Virus record (IMG/VR): IMGVR_UViG_3300042896_000208 | Span: 1 to 29,641 of that record | Reading direction: 5' to 3' (one strand) | DNA from: a virus | DNA: 29,641 nt | Shown here: in pieces, positions 1 through 7,756 of the stretch | Position numbering within the stretch: the stretch's first letter is position 1 | How the letters are laid out: each line of letters opens with the position of its first letter | Translations under genes and position numbers: made by a program | Notes under the pieces: model-generated | Seen by the model: the letters and a program-made list of their open reading frames with translations, nothing else | The model's database searches: none | Told to the model about the DNA's origin: nothing

Positions 1-48
1 TATATCTAATACCGCTGGTGTTGATACTGTGTGATAAGATGACGCCAT
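1..48 (-). CDS. 5' end of a gene cut by the window edge
   Basis: An ATG at 48 opens a frame that stays open to base 1, giving 16 residues (MASSYHTVSTPAVLDI). It starts directly after the TAA of the 50-1261 gene, the same tight spacing seen elsewhere here, so it is probably the next virion gene of the late cluster. There is no clear Shine-Dalgarno sequence and the stretch is too short to assign a family. Confidence 0.45.
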   Translation of the reverse strand, partial: MASSYHTVSTPAVLDI

Positions 49-49
49 A

Positions 50-1261
50 TTATGCCGCGTTTACAGTTATGATTGGGTATGGTTGGCCAGGGTTAGCATT
101 CGCAACTTGTGCAGTATTGAATGTAACGACATACGGTAGAGCCGTAGTAACATTACCAAATCCATCAGCATTGTGATCAGACAAACGCTCAATATAGATT
201 GTTGCCGAACCAGCATCAGTAGCAGTGATACTCATTGTATTTGGAGTTAATGCAGCACTAACAACATTAGCAGTATAGCATACCCCAGTTAAACCTGATG
301 TTGTACCAGTAACTAAGAATTTGCTACGACCTTTTTGACGAACAATGTAACCAGCTTCTGCTGTTGAGAAGATGTATGGTGCTCCAACTGCATTAACTAA
401 TGATGCAGGTCCTGCTAAGTATGCAGTCTGTTGTCTAGCTGTCGTTGCTGCGATATTTGCAGACATTTGAACTTCTGGTCCACCGATCGAAGTTGATACT
501 GTAAATGCATCAGCATTTGCAATATTCTTAACAAAGTAAGTTGTACCTGCTTTTAGTGTACCTATATCAGTAATAAATTGAACTGGTTTATCAACTGTTA
601 AGTTAGTAGCATCACTTGATGATACCCCGATGATGTTGCCTGTAATAACTGTGTTTGCTACTGCTACATCTGTGTTACCTGTTGACGATACAAACCCGAC
701 AGTTGAATAATCAGTTGAGATACCATTAACATTTGCAGTGCCTGCTTGAATTGCAGTACCTGCAACAAAATTAACATCAAGATTAGTACCAGCATCACCC
801 CATACAAGTGCGCTTCCGGTAGATGCATATATTGTACCAGCGCCGGCGATGCCGATAGCTACTGTAGACAATACTTGATTACCATATATACCTGTGTTTC
901 CACCCACGACGCTGTACGTATTTGATGTTCCGTTTGGGTTGTTGAAATATATATCCACGAAACCCACTGTTAGTGCTACTGTTACTGGACCCGCATTACC
1001 TAAGGGGAATGGAGTGCTACTTCTATTAGTGCTTAAATCAGTAGCTGAAACTGTGAAGTGAGTAGCATCAATTACAGATAGAACCCAGTATGTTGTTCCT
1101 GCAACTAAATTACCAGTTGAAGTAGCTACTACGAATGGCATACCAGCGATGACGCCGGCTGTGGTCAAACTAGTTGATACTGTTACTGCGTTTGTTGATG
1201 CTACTGTTGCTGTTAGTACCAAGACTGCTTGTGCCTTGGCGATTTTTAGTGGACGTCCCAT
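50..1261 (-). CDS. Virion structural protein, low complexity, Thr/Ala/Val rich
   Basis: The 403-residue product is rich in Thr, Ala, Val, Ser and Gly with very few charged residues after the basic start MGRPLKIAKAQ. Two segments look like diverged copies of one beta module (around residues 45-75, AGTTYWVLSVIDATHFTVS, and around 240-260, AGTTYFVKNIANADAFTVS), as in fibre or decoration proteins built from repeated beta modules. A segment near residues 305-360 (RQKGRSKFLVTG, then TITATDAGSATIYI) looks like a further compact domain. The start is supported by AAGGAAATCAA before the ATG. A late-type ATAAATA box lies about 83 bases upstream, leaving a leader that holds two hairpins. Function within the particle is not recognised; a surface or fibre component is inferred from composition and neighbours. 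Confidence 0.7.
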   Translation of the reverse strand: MGRPLKIAKAQAVLVLTATVASTNAVTVSTSLTTAGVIAGMPFVVATSTGNLVAGTTYWVLSVIDATHFTVSATDLSTNRSSTPFPLGNAGPVTVALTVGFVDIYFNNPNGTSNTYSVVGGNTGIYGNQVLSTVAIGIAGAGTIYASTGSALVWGDAGTNLDVNFVAGTAIQAGTANVNGISTDYSTVGFVSSTGNTDVAVANTVITGNIIGVSSSDATNLTVDKPVQFITDIGTLKAGTTYFVKNIANADAFTVSTSIGGPEVQMSANIAATTARQQTAYLAGPASLVNAVGAPYIFSTAEAGYIVRQKGRSKFLVTGTTSGLTGVCYTANVVSAALTPNTMSITATDAGSATIYIERLSDHNADGFGNVTTALPYVVTFNTAQVANANPGQPYPIITVNAA

Positions 1262-1297
1262 TTGATTTCCTTTGTGTTGTGTTGGCGTTCTAGGCCT

Positions 1298-1335
1298 ACG
1301 GGGCGGGTTACCCCATAAACTCTCAGAATGAGAGT
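1298..1335 (-). other. Two adjacent hairpins in the leader of the 50-1261 gene
   Basis: Bases 1319-1335 form a perfect 6-bp stem with a 5-base loop (ACTCTC/GAGAGT), and 1300-1314 form GGGG/CCCC with a 7-base loop. They lie between the ATAAATA box and the start codon, so they would be in the 5' leader of the late transcript. Neither is followed by a convincing T run. Leader stability or attenuation are possible roles, as is partial termination of the upstream gene. Confidence 0.4.
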
Positions 1336-1343
1336 GTATACTT

Positions 1344-1350
1344 TATTTAT
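1344..1350 (-). promoter_or_regulatory. T4-like late promoter box (ATAAATA)
   Basis: The minus strand reads GATAAATAAAG here, upstream of the 50-1261 virion gene. The same heptamer precedes several other virion genes in this window, and T4 late promoters consist of just such a TATAAATA -10 element with no -35. Confidence 0.6.
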
Positions 1351-1362
1351 CTGAGGTATGGA

Positions 1363-1884
1363 TTATTCAGTACCAGTGATGGCGTGTGGCATACCTAATT
1401 CAGTGATTGTAAACTCGTCCGGAGTTGCTGTGCTTGCTGTTAAGAACGCAACTACATTACCTTGACCAACTATAATAGTTCTTTCTACGAAGTTTGCTGG
1501 GATAATTGCAGCATTAGCGTGTCCATATGCAAATCCATCTGAGGTAGGTGCTATTGCATACGCAGCACTTGTCGCATTTGCAGTAGAATTGGTAGTAAAT
1601 GTTAATGAAGTATTGTTTGCAATAGTTGCTACTTGCCCCCAAACAACGCCGCCCCCAGTGCCACATAACCATTCACCTAAATTAATCTCTGTGGTAAAAG
1701 AAGTTCCGGCTCCGGTAACTGTTTTACTTACTGTATTTGCTGTTATGGCGCCGGTTCCTAATACTTTAGGAGATCCAGTTTCGTAATGAATAGCCGACGT
1801 AGTTGTAGCGATTCTAATTTTGTCAGTTGCTAAGTTAGCAGACTGCTGTGAAGTTCCGCTAGCTGTGTAAACGTATGATGTCAT
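1363..1884 (-). CDS. Small virion structural protein
   Basis: The product has 173 residues, is almost free of charged residues over long stretches, and is dominated by Thr, Ala, Ser and Val. A central segment (TGAGTSFTTEINLGEWLCG, about residues 57-75, followed by VVWGQVATIANNTSLTF) reads as an alternating beta pattern of the kind found in phage head-fibre or tail-appendage domains. The start is fixed by TATAGGAATAATAAAATG, which places AGGA in good spacing. The late box at 1903-1909 is only 18 bases upstream. It lies between two other probable virion genes read the same way. No family was recognised; a structural role is inferred from composition and late expression signals. Confidence 0.65.
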   Translation of the reverse strand: MTSYVYTASGTSQQSANLATDKIRIATTTSAIHYETGSPKVLGTGAITANTVSKTVTGAGTSFTTEINLGEWLCGTGGGVVWGQVATIANNTSLTFTTNSTANATSAAYAIAPTSDGFAYGHANAAIIPANFVERTIIVGQGNVVAFLTASTATPDEFTITELGMPHAITGTE

Positions 1885-1902
1885 TTTATTATTCCTATAT
1901 TC

Positions 1903-1909
1903 TATTTAT
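1903..1909 (-). promoter_or_regulatory. T4-like late promoter box (ATAAATA)
   Basis: The minus strand reads AATAAATAGAA, overlapping the stop codon of the fibre gene and lying 18 bases before the ATG at 1884. The position allows a leader of about a dozen bases that still contains AGGA. Confidence 0.6.
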
Positions 1910-4305
1910 TACAATCTGCCGACTGCGACTTCGATAATGCCTTCTATGCCATCAAAGTGTTCTAATGCTTTACCAATGACAGTTCCCATTAATGGAGAAT
2001 TAGATGGTCGAGCATATCCGTCACCACCGCTTATTAACATATCACCTTTATGTATGATTCCTCTAACTTTACAAGGAACGCGCCCTTGTAATGCTAATGC
2101 GACTATGAATTCACCTTTACAAGTGGAATTCATTACATATGCAGGATTAGTTGACACGACGCCTGCGACTTTATTGGTAGCATCTACTGCTAAAGTAACT
2201 TCTTGTTCTCCACCAAATGCAAGAACTGTCCCTGGTGCATACTCGGCATCAGCAGAATAATATTCAGCTAAGTCAGCATAAGTAGCAGTCAACTTAGAAC
2301 CTGCACTTAGACCCCAGTTACCAGTGATAGTACCTGCTGTGGTGTTTGCACCTGTTGTTATTATCGTAGTAGTTAATGAACTCAACGTACCAACTGAAGT
2401 AATATTTGGTTGTGCTGCTATAGTAACTGTTCCTGATGTACCAGCACTTACTGAATATGTCGCGTTAGCTACGGTACCGGATACGTTAGCACCCACAATA
2501 GCAGATAACCCAGAACCATTACCAGTAAATACGCCTGTATTAGCAGTAAATGCAACACCAGTCGTTGTTCCATTGACACCTAAACTTGTTAGCGTACCAA
2601 CTGAAGTTATGTTGGGTTGTGCAGCAGTACTTACGGTAGCTGCATAACCATCAATACTTGTGATACCTGTCAATGACTGCGCTAAGGAACTTCTGTTCAA
2701 TGCGATATCAGTTGTACCTAGATAGAGAGTGCTATTTCCCAACACAGTTGAATTGATAGTACCAGTAAAGTTTGCTCCCTGTAATGAACTCAATCCATTT
2801 CCATTACCAGTAAACACCCCTGTATTTGCAGTAAATGCAACACCAGTTGTTGTTCCATTGACCCCGAGTGAAGTCAATGTACCAACTGAAGTTATGTTTG
2901 ATTGTGTAGCAGAACTTACTGTAGCTGCATACCCATCAATACTTGTGATACCAGTTAATGACTGGGCAAGTGAACTTCTATTTAATGCAATAGATGTTGT
3001 CCCGATGTAGTGTGTGCTATTCCCCAACACCGTTGAATTGATAGTGCCAGTGAAGTTTGCACCTTGCAATGAACTCAATCCATTTCCATTACCAGTAAAC
3101 ACCCCTGTATTTGCAGTAAATGCAACACCAGTTGTTGTTCCATTGACCCCGAGTGAAGTCAATGTACCAACTGAAGTAATATTGGGCTGGGCTGCTGTTG
3201 TTATTGTACCAGTTAATAATGTAGCAGATAATGCGCCAGTTGCAGCATTAAACGACAGATTTGCGTTACTTGCGTGTGCATAATTAGCAGTTGTGCTTCC
3301 GCTAGCAAGCACAGGATAGAATGTACCAGTAGTTTGAGTAGTTACTACTCCGTAATCAGATACATTAGCTCTTGCAACATATAAATTAGGGACTACTGTG
3401 GTACTTGTCACTGATAAAGGAGCAGTACCGGTTGCAATATTAGATATTAATCTAGTAGCTGTCACTACACCAGTAGCATTAAGATTACCTACATTAGCAT
3501 TACCGTTGACTGTTAGCAGATTATTAGCGAAATCAAATGTTATATTTGCAGAACCGGTTATAACACCACCGTTATTATATTGTATAGAGGTATTAGCTCC
3601 GCCAGCACCGCCTGAGCCTGAACCACTAATCGCAGATACAGCGATGCCTGAATTTGCAGTATAGACTATGCCTGTACCTGCGACAGCTACAGTTAATGAT
3701 GCATCACTATATAATGACACGTTACCCGTAGTTGGAAAATTAGTAGCGACTTTTACATAAAAGCTACTACCATTAACTATTGAATTGCCAGCTCCAGTTG
3801 CTCCGCTAATCGTAACTTGTGTTGCATTAGTATACGGAGTATTAGCATCTACTGTCATCACGATCGGAGTAGCAGCACTCAATCCTATGATTGTTGTTCT
3901 GACAGTTGTTTTTGGTGTCCAGGATAAATTACCTTGCCCATCAGTCTGCAAGACATATCCGATACCGCCGGCGCCATCTATTCTCACATTAGCAACATCA
4001 CCTAACGAAATTAAGCCACCTGCGCTACCACCGCGATTAACCCAGTTTGTTCCGTCAAATGTTAAGACTTGACCATTGGCACTAGTGGCATTACTAATAT
4101 TAAGATTACCAAATGAGCCCACCACTTGACTAAAGCTAATATTAGAATACGAAGTTAATACTTCAATGTTTTCATTTGGTGATGATTTACCGATGAATAG
4201 ACTTTTGGAGTCGGTTGCCCATCCAAATTCTGCATCATCTAGTTGTGGTAGGTCTACTAGATTACCTGAACGCTGCTGTATTTTCGAGATTTGGACAATT
4301 GCCAT
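1909..4305 (-). CDS. Tail-fibre-like protein with repeated shaft modules
   Basis: The 798-residue product has three parts. Residues 1-60 (MAIVQISKIQQRSG, DLPQLDDAEFGWATDSKSLFIG) match the N-terminal module common on phage fibre and tropism proteins, which attaches to the virion. The middle is a long Thr/Gly/Asn/Ser-rich shaft containing at least two full copies and one partial copy of a 95-residue unit (begins TSVGTLTSLGVNG, contains TGNGNGLSSLQGA). The last ~120 residues (from ATYADLAEYYSADAEY through GVVSTNPAYVM) resemble C-terminal domains of other fibres that chaperone trimerisation (peptidase G2-like); I see no definite catalytic residue to claim autoproteolysis. GAGGAA precedes the ATG and a late box lies 19 bases further upstream. 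Receptor binding is the likely role. Confidence 0.8.
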   Translation of the reverse strand: MAIVQISKIQQRSGNLVDLPQLDDAEFGWATDSKSLFIGKSSPNENIEVLTSYSNISFSQVVGSFGNLNISNATSANGQVLTFDGTNWVNRGGSAGGLISLGDVANVRIDGAGGIGYVLQTDGQGNLSWTPKTTVRTTIIGLSAATPIVMTVDANTPYTNATQVTISGATGAGNSIVNGSSFYVKVATNFPTTGNVSLYSDASLTVAVAGTGIVYTANSGIAVSAISGSGSGGAGGANTSIQYNNGGVITGSANITFDFANNLLTVNGNANVGNLNATGVVTATRLISNIATGTAPLSVTSTTVVPNLYVARANVSDYGVVTTQTTGTFYPVLASGSTTANYAHASNANLSFNAATGALSATLLTGTITTAAQPNITSVGTLTSLGVNGTTTGVAFTANTGVFTGNGNGLSSLQGANFTGTINSTVLGNSTHYIGTTSIALNRSSLAQSLTGITSIDGYAATVSSATQSNITSVGTLTSLGVNGTTTGVAFTANTGVFTGNGNGLSSLQGANFTGTINSTVLGNSTLYLGTTDIALNRSSLAQSLTGITSIDGYAATVSTAAQPNITSVGTLTSLGVNGTTTGVAFTANTGVFTGNGSGLSAIVGANVSGTVANATYSVSAGTSGTVTIAAQPNITSVGTLSSLTTTIITTGANTTAGTITGNWGLSAGSKLTATYADLAEYYSADAEYAPGTVLAFGGEQEVTLAVDATNKVAGVVSTNPAYVMNSTCKGEFIVALALQGRVPCKVRGIIHKGDMLISGGDGYARPSNSPLMGTVIGKALEHFDGIEGIIEVAVGRL
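2524..3177 (-). repeat. 285-bp in-frame tandem repeat within the fibre gene
   Basis: Reading the coding strand, copy 1 spans about 3177-2893, copy 2 about 2892-2608, and a partial copy 3 runs from 2607 to about 2524. Copies 1 and 2 are nearly identical over long stretches: the plus-strand text near 3090 recurs almost unchanged at 2805 and, with more differences, at 2520. The 285-bp period is exactly 95 codons, so gain or loss of a unit would change shaft length without breaking the frame. Confidence 0.85.
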
Positions 4306-4324
4306 AAGTATGATTCCTCATACT

Positions 4325-4331
4325 TATTTAT
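4325..4331 (-). promoter_or_regulatory. T4-like late promoter box (ATAAATA)
   Basis: The minus strand reads AGATAAATAAG, 19 bases before the fibre gene's start codon, between it and the nuclease gene upstream. Confidence 0.6.
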
Positions 4332-4350
4332 CTGTTATAGAAAGATTGGG

Positions 4351-5037
4351 CTATAAGAATTTAGTGTAGTATTCTTCTACTCTTTTGAACCACATATCAG
4401 TATATTTCTCAAACTCAGCACCCTCTACTATAAACTCTTGATATGCGCAAGTAGGGTCACACATAAAGATTACTCCCTTACGGATTTTTGTACCGTGTAA
4501 TTCATCGTGGGCGGCTGCATAAGCTGCTAATTGAATAAAGTAATCATCAATCCACTCTCGTTTCTTGGGTTTGTTAGTTTGTTTATGATCCATAATAGCT
4601 TCACTACCTGAATGAACCCCTGCTAAGTCCGTCATTCCAGCGTAAATCTTAGGGTAATAAACCGGAATCTCAGTCCCCCAGTATTCATTGCAGTTGACTA
4701 ACCCCTGCTCAATGATCGTCTTAGCCATTGCATTGCTTTGAATACTATATGGATTACTGCCGGGTGCAGTTAATATTCCTGTCTTAATATAATCTTCCAA
4801 ATATTTGTGCATACGAGTACCACGTCCTGCTGCTTCAGTAGTAATCTCTTGCGCTTTAGCTACCCCAACTCGCTTTCGCCAGTTCTGTAATATTTGTTTC
4901 TTTTCTTCGGGTGTAGTTGCACTAAGAATTGTAGTAACACTGGGTAGTTTCTCACCATCTGGTGTAGCATACTTGCGTGTACCATCAATCGTTTCACGAC
5001 TTAAAGGGATATAGTTGAACTTGTTTGGAATATACAT
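4351..5037 (-). CDS. PD-(D/E)XK family nuclease (RecB/Cas4-like exonuclease)
   Basis: The 228-residue product carries a recognisable PD-(D/E)XK core: GRGTRMH (His77), TEIPVYYP with Glu123, AGMTDLAG (Asp137), IMDHKQT (Asp150-x-Lys152) and QLAAYAAA (Gln169). The D..DxK spacing and trailing QxxxY are typical of RecB/lambda-exonuclease-like nucleases that bind two metals and degrade DNA ends. The role is probably DNA processing during replication or recombination, or host DNA breakdown. Unlike the late genes on either side, it has a sigma70-type promoter, placing it among early genes. That promoter predicts a transcript starting within about two bases of the ATG. DNA-end preference and partner proteins cannot be read from sequence. 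Confidence 0.8.
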   Translation of the reverse strand: MYIPNKFNYIPLSRETIDGTRKYATPDGEKLPSVTTILSATTPEEKKQILQNWRKRVGVAKAQEITTEAAGRGTRMHKYLEDYIKTGILTAPGSNPYSIQSNAMAKTIIEQGLVNCNEYWGTEIPVYYPKIYAGMTDLAGVHSGSEAIMDHKQTNKPKKREWIDDYFIQLAAYAAAHDELHGTKIRKGVIFMCDPTCAYQEFIVEGAEFEKYTDMWFKRVEEYYTKFL

Positions 5038-5045
5038 TATAGACG

Positions 5046-5074
5046 ATTATAGACGATTACAGTCTATAAGTCAA
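5046..5074 (-). promoter_or_regulatory. Sigma70-type promoter of the nuclease gene
   Basis: The minus strand has TTGACT at 5074-5069, a 17-bp spacer and TATAAT at 5051-5046. The -10 ends 8 bases before the ATG. A 10-bp direct repeat (ATAGACGATT) adds a second TATAAT that overlaps the start codon, so the -10 is duplicated. Confidence 0.75.
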
Positions 5075-5083
5075 TAAGTTTGG

Positions 5084-5869
5084 TTACCTGTTATTCTTTG
5101 CTGCAATCTGCCAATCATTGAGCGGTGTGTTCTTTTGTATTACGAACTTATCAATGGGCAAATAATCAGTATTCAGTTTAATAGTAAATTTACCGAATAA
5201 GCGTTGTATTTCAGATAGTGTATATTCTGCTAATACTTGCTGAGCTTCAGGACCATCGTGTAAACAAGGCAATGGGGTAAACTGTCTGATCTTAGTAGGA
5301 AATGAATCTATATGAAACTGATTATACGCGGCTTCATACATCTGATTACATTTTTTAGTATGTATAAATTTAGTAAATTCTGTAGTTGACATATCGTGGG
5401 AATAATCTGTCATCAAATATGGAATATTCATTGCTTTAAATAAATTCTGAAGTGAAACTTTGTAGAGCAATGTTTTTCTAAGAAAATCTTCTTCATTCCA
5501 ATGAGGGATAACTGCATTTTTATACAAATCATTATCTGTCGGATATTCTCCGGCCGGATGCGGTACACCTCGATAATCTTTTAATAAGTTATTACGATCA
5601 CCTTTTTCGTACCAGGCTTCCCTCCGCCATGGTTGACTCCACGCTATTATTACAAAGGGTTTGCTACCAGTAGGTAAGTTCTCGTAAATATATTCATATG
5701 TTCTTCTATGAATGCCGTCGTTACCTGATCCACGGACAGCAAGATTTACAACAGGTATGTCAAGCTCTTTTGCAACAAGTGCAGGCCAAGCTTGAGTTGC
5801 AGGGTCTTCTAATCCCTGTCCATAAGTCCAACTGCATCCGTTGACCACTAAGTGTGTAATCTCAGTCAT
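5084..5869 (-). CDS. SGNH/GDSL hydrolase-like protein
   Basis: The 261-residue product begins with NGCSWTYGQG, where Ser13 is in the position of the SGNH nucleophile. NLAVRGSGNDGI then supplies the block II Gly and block III Asn-Asp (around residues 47-51). The usual C-terminal Asp-x-x-His is not clear: the candidate CLHDGPEAQ (residues 202-210) has the His before the Asp, so catalysis may be altered or lost. Known SGNH enzymes are esterases/lipases, often acting on acylated glycans. Proteins of this type occur in many phages without a known substrate. Its ATG overlaps the IscA-like gene's stop by 4 bases (ATGA), so the two are translationally coupled. Confidence 0.65.
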   Translation of the reverse strand: MTEITHLVVNGCSWTYGQGLEDPATQAWPALVAKELDIPVVNLAVRGSGNDGIHRRTYEYIYENLPTGSKPFVIIAWSQPWRREAWYEKGDRNNLLKDYRGVPHPAGEYPTDNDLYKNAVIPHWNEEDFLRKTLLYKVSLQNLFKAMNIPYLMTDYSHDMSTTEFTKFIHTKKCNQMYEAAYNQFHIDSFPTKIRQFTPLPCLHDGPEAQQVLAEYTLSEIQRLFGKFTIKLNTDYLPIDKFVIQKNTPLNDWQIAAKNNR

Positions 5870-6186
5870 ACTCTAAAACTTTCCCCGCATCCACATCTAT
5901 CTCGCTCATTAGGATTTTTGAATTCAAACCCTTCATTTAGACCATTGCGAACATAATCTACTATCATACCCTGAACATATGCGCAACTTTTAGGATCAAT
6001 GTATAAACTGCACCCGCTGCAATCAACTACTATATCGTCGGGAAGTGCCGTATCAACAAATTCAAGAACATAGGCAAGACCGGAACACCCGGTCGTTTTG
6101 ACTCCTATCTTGAGTCCTAGTCCTTTGCCTCGTTTTGCTATCGTCTGTTTTACTTTTAATGCTGCTTTATCCGTGATAGTTATCAT
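5866..6186 (-). CDS. A-type iron-sulphur cluster carrier (IscA/ErpA/HesB family)
   Basis: The 106-residue product matches the family in length and carries all three cluster-ligand cysteines in canonical spacing: Cys34 (KTTGCSGLAY), then Cys98 and Cys100 (CGCGESF), i.e. C-x63-C-x-C. A-type carriers pass [2Fe-2S] or [4Fe-4S] clusters from the scaffold to target apoproteins. Extra cysteines at 56, 59 and 68 are not part of the standard set. Both ends overlap neighbours by 4 bases (ATGA), so it belongs to one translationally coupled block with the SGNH-like gene and the 6183-6512 gene. A plausible client is the phage's own radical SAM enzyme at 17212-18150 or host Fe-S proteins; this is inference. 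Confidence 0.9.
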   Translation of the reverse strand: MITITDKAALKVKQTIAKRGKGLGLKIGVKTTGCSGLAYVLEFVDTALPDDIVVDCSGCSLYIDPKSCAYVQGMIVDYVRNGLNEGFEFKNPNERDRCGCGESFRV

Positions 6187-6512
6187 TTTTTTGCAGCATT
6201 ATGTGCCATTGTGCTAACAATCTTCTTACTCTGATCAACATCGGTTGGAGCGTCAGGTGATTTTTGCCCCTTGAAAATAACAGTATCACCTTGTATGTTA
6301 TCAATAATGTTTTTAAGAGGGGGCTTCTTAATCATATTATATAAATCAGCCTGATCGATGTGTATATCATTTCCTTTAAGGTAATGTAATAACTCATCGA
6401 CAGTCCATTCTGTCTTTTCTTGTCCGCTATCAATGCCAGCTTTGAGCTGGCTTGTAGTTGCAACTAATTGCGAAGCCAGATCATTGATACCTGTAAACTC
6501 ATATAATAGCAT
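6183..6512 (-). CDS. Conserved phage protein of unknown function
   Basis: The product is 109 residues, starting MLLYEFTG, with a predicted helical middle (WTVDELLHYLKGNDIHI, then ADLYNMIKKPPL) and a short beta-like QGDTVIFKGQ before a Lys-rich tail ending NAAKK. No membrane segment or known catalytic motif is visible. It lies between the acidic-repeat gene (stop at 6518) and the IscA-like gene, overlapping the latter by 4 bases. AGAAG upstream of the ATG serves as a weak Shine-Dalgarno sequence. The helical part could be a small DNA- or protein-binding domain, but this is not supported by any motif I know. Confidence 0.65.
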   Translation of the reverse strand: MLLYEFTGINDLASQLVATTSQLKAGIDSGQEKTEWTVDELLHYLKGNDIHIDQADLYNMIKKPPLKNIIDNIQGDTVIFKGQKSPDAPTDVDQSKKIVSTMAHNAAKK

Positions 6513-6517
6513 AGCTA

Positions 6518-7231
6518 TTATCTTCTAGCACGGCCTACACTCGTGGGTGCAGCAAGAGGTTCTTCTTCAGGGAATTCCTCTTCTTCTGGTGGCATTTCAT
6601 CAGTTGGGAATTCTTCTTCTTCTGGTGGCATTTCATCAGTTGGGAATTCCTCTTCTGGCATTCCAGTATCGTCACCAAATGATTCGCCGCCACCTTGACC
6701 AGTGATAACGCCAAGTGCGCCTTGCAATGTTGTCTTTGACTGTGTTAATGCAGCAGTTAAAGAAGTCAATGCTTCGCTTGCTTGTGTGCTAAACTGTTCG
6801 CTTTCGTTAACGCCAATTTCTGATTGAACGCTGTCTACTAAAGCAGGCATTTCTTTTACTAACATATCGCTTACTTGCTCAAGCATTTTCTGAATGCTAT
6901 CAACCATATCCTGAGCAGCTAAAACCACTTGTGATTTTTCTACTTCTTCGTTTTCTACAACGATACGAGTTGATGAACGTGATTTATATTCATTCATCTG
7001 CTTAGTTAAAGCCTGACTCATAAACATAAGTTTCATATATGCCGGGTTGTTCTGGCTTGAGTAAAAATCAGAAGATTCTCTAGTTTCAGCGATTAAGCCG
7101 CGCACCTTGCGTAGCATATTATTAGTAGCTGAAGGCGATAACGAACCGACATTGAACGGCAAGTTATAGTTTTCTGATAATGCTTTTTTAGCAGTAGCGA
7201 TTGTTGTGTTGTTAAATTCAGTTAGTTTCAT
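6518..7231 (-). CDS. Phage protein with acidic Pro/Glu repeat tail
   Basis: The 237-residue product is mostly predicted helix (residues 1-165, including long Gln/Ser/Met-rich amphipathic stretches such as QDMVDSIQKMLEQV). A flexible, strongly acidic tail follows, built from a 12-residue unit (EEEEFPTDEMPP), then a short basic end (SVGRARR). The acidic tail could bind a basic partner or mimic DNA; neither is shown. A late-type ATAAATA box is at 7258-7264, and GGAACACAACT precedes the ATG. Family not recognised; virion or assembly role inferred only from the late box. Confidence 0.65.
   Translation of the reverse strand: MKLTEFNNTTIATAKKALSENYNLPFNVGSLSPSATNNMLRKVRGLIAETRESSDFYSSQNNPAYMKLMFMSQALTKQMNEYKSRSSTRIVVENEEVEKSQVVLAAQDMVDSIQKMLEQVSDMLVKEMPALVDSVQSEIGVNESEQFSTQASEALTSLTAALTQSKTTLQGALGVITGQGGGESFGDDTGMPEEEFPTDEMPPEEEEFPTDEMPPEEEEFPEEEPLAAPTSVGRARR
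6571..6657 (-). repeat. 36-bp in-frame tandem repeat (acidic tail)
   Basis: The plus-strand unit containing GGTGGCATTTCATCAGTTGG recurs with a 36-base period, two near-identical copies plus a degenerate third. It encodes the EEEEFPTDEMPP units of the 6518-7231 gene. Confidence 0.8.
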
Positions 7232-7246
7232 AGTTGTGTTCCAAGA

Positions 7247-7756
7247 CTAGTATGTAGTATTTATCTTTCTTATATTATTGTCTGGTTTTTGATCAAACCG
7301 CTTTGTTTGCCACTTTCTTGAATCAGACATATAAGTATATAGCTCATCAGTGATTACTTTCTTTTTCAGTTTATCATCATCTAATTTAGCGATATATATC
7401 AATTTTTCTTCAGTATTTTTACTTTTCTTGAATAGCTTACTATGCACTAGGATATCAATATCCACACTGCTTAGCTTGTAATCTAATTCAGCTATCCTCG
7501 AGGCTTCTCTTACTTTATCTCGCACATCAAATATACACCAAGCAACTGCATTTTGTAGATTGTAAAAAGTCGTATATTTAGTTACAGTATTACTTCCTAC
7601 GATGAATTCACCGGATGCTATTTTGTTGATACTGTATTTATTGAATAGTTGGTAAGTGCCGTCTGCATCTTGAAAAATAATGATATTTTGTAGATTAGGT
7701 AGCATTCCGTGCTTGATTGCACGTTCGACAACTGCCATTTTTCTGTTATTGTTCAT
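7247..7756 (-). CDS. Conserved phage protein of unknown function
   Basis: The product is 169 residues. Residues 25-70 (IIIFQDADGTYQLFNKYSI, FIVGSNTV) suggest a beta-sheet module, followed by a helical region (NAVAWCIFDVRDKVREA) and a Lys-rich C-terminal third (KKSKNTEEKLIY). No enzyme motif is visible. Its ATG lies 11 bases inside the 3' end of the 7746-8207 gene, pointing to coupled translation of the pair. AAGG lies upstream of the ATG. Confidence 0.65.
   Translation of the reverse strand: MNNNRKMAVVERAIKHGMLPNLQNIIIFQDADGTYQLFNKYSINKIASGEFIVGSNTVTKYTTFYNLQNAVAWCIFDVRDKVREASRIAELDYKLSSVDIDILVHSKLFKKSKNTEEKLIYIAKLDDDKLKKKVITDELYTYMSDSRKWQTKRFDQKPDNNIRKINTTY
7258..7264 (-). promoter_or_regulatory. 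T4-like late promoter box (ATAAATA)
   Basis: The minus strand reads AGATAAATACT, 26 bases before the acidic-repeat gene and inside the last codons of the 7247-7756 gene. Confidence 0.5.

Noticed and set aside
1937-4072. A series of plus-strand open frames of 88-107 codons opposite the fibre gene
   Set aside because: They are antisense shadows of the repetitive fibre gene: they repeat with its 285-bp period, are rich in Pro/Val from reversed Thr/Gly codons, and have no ribosome sites.
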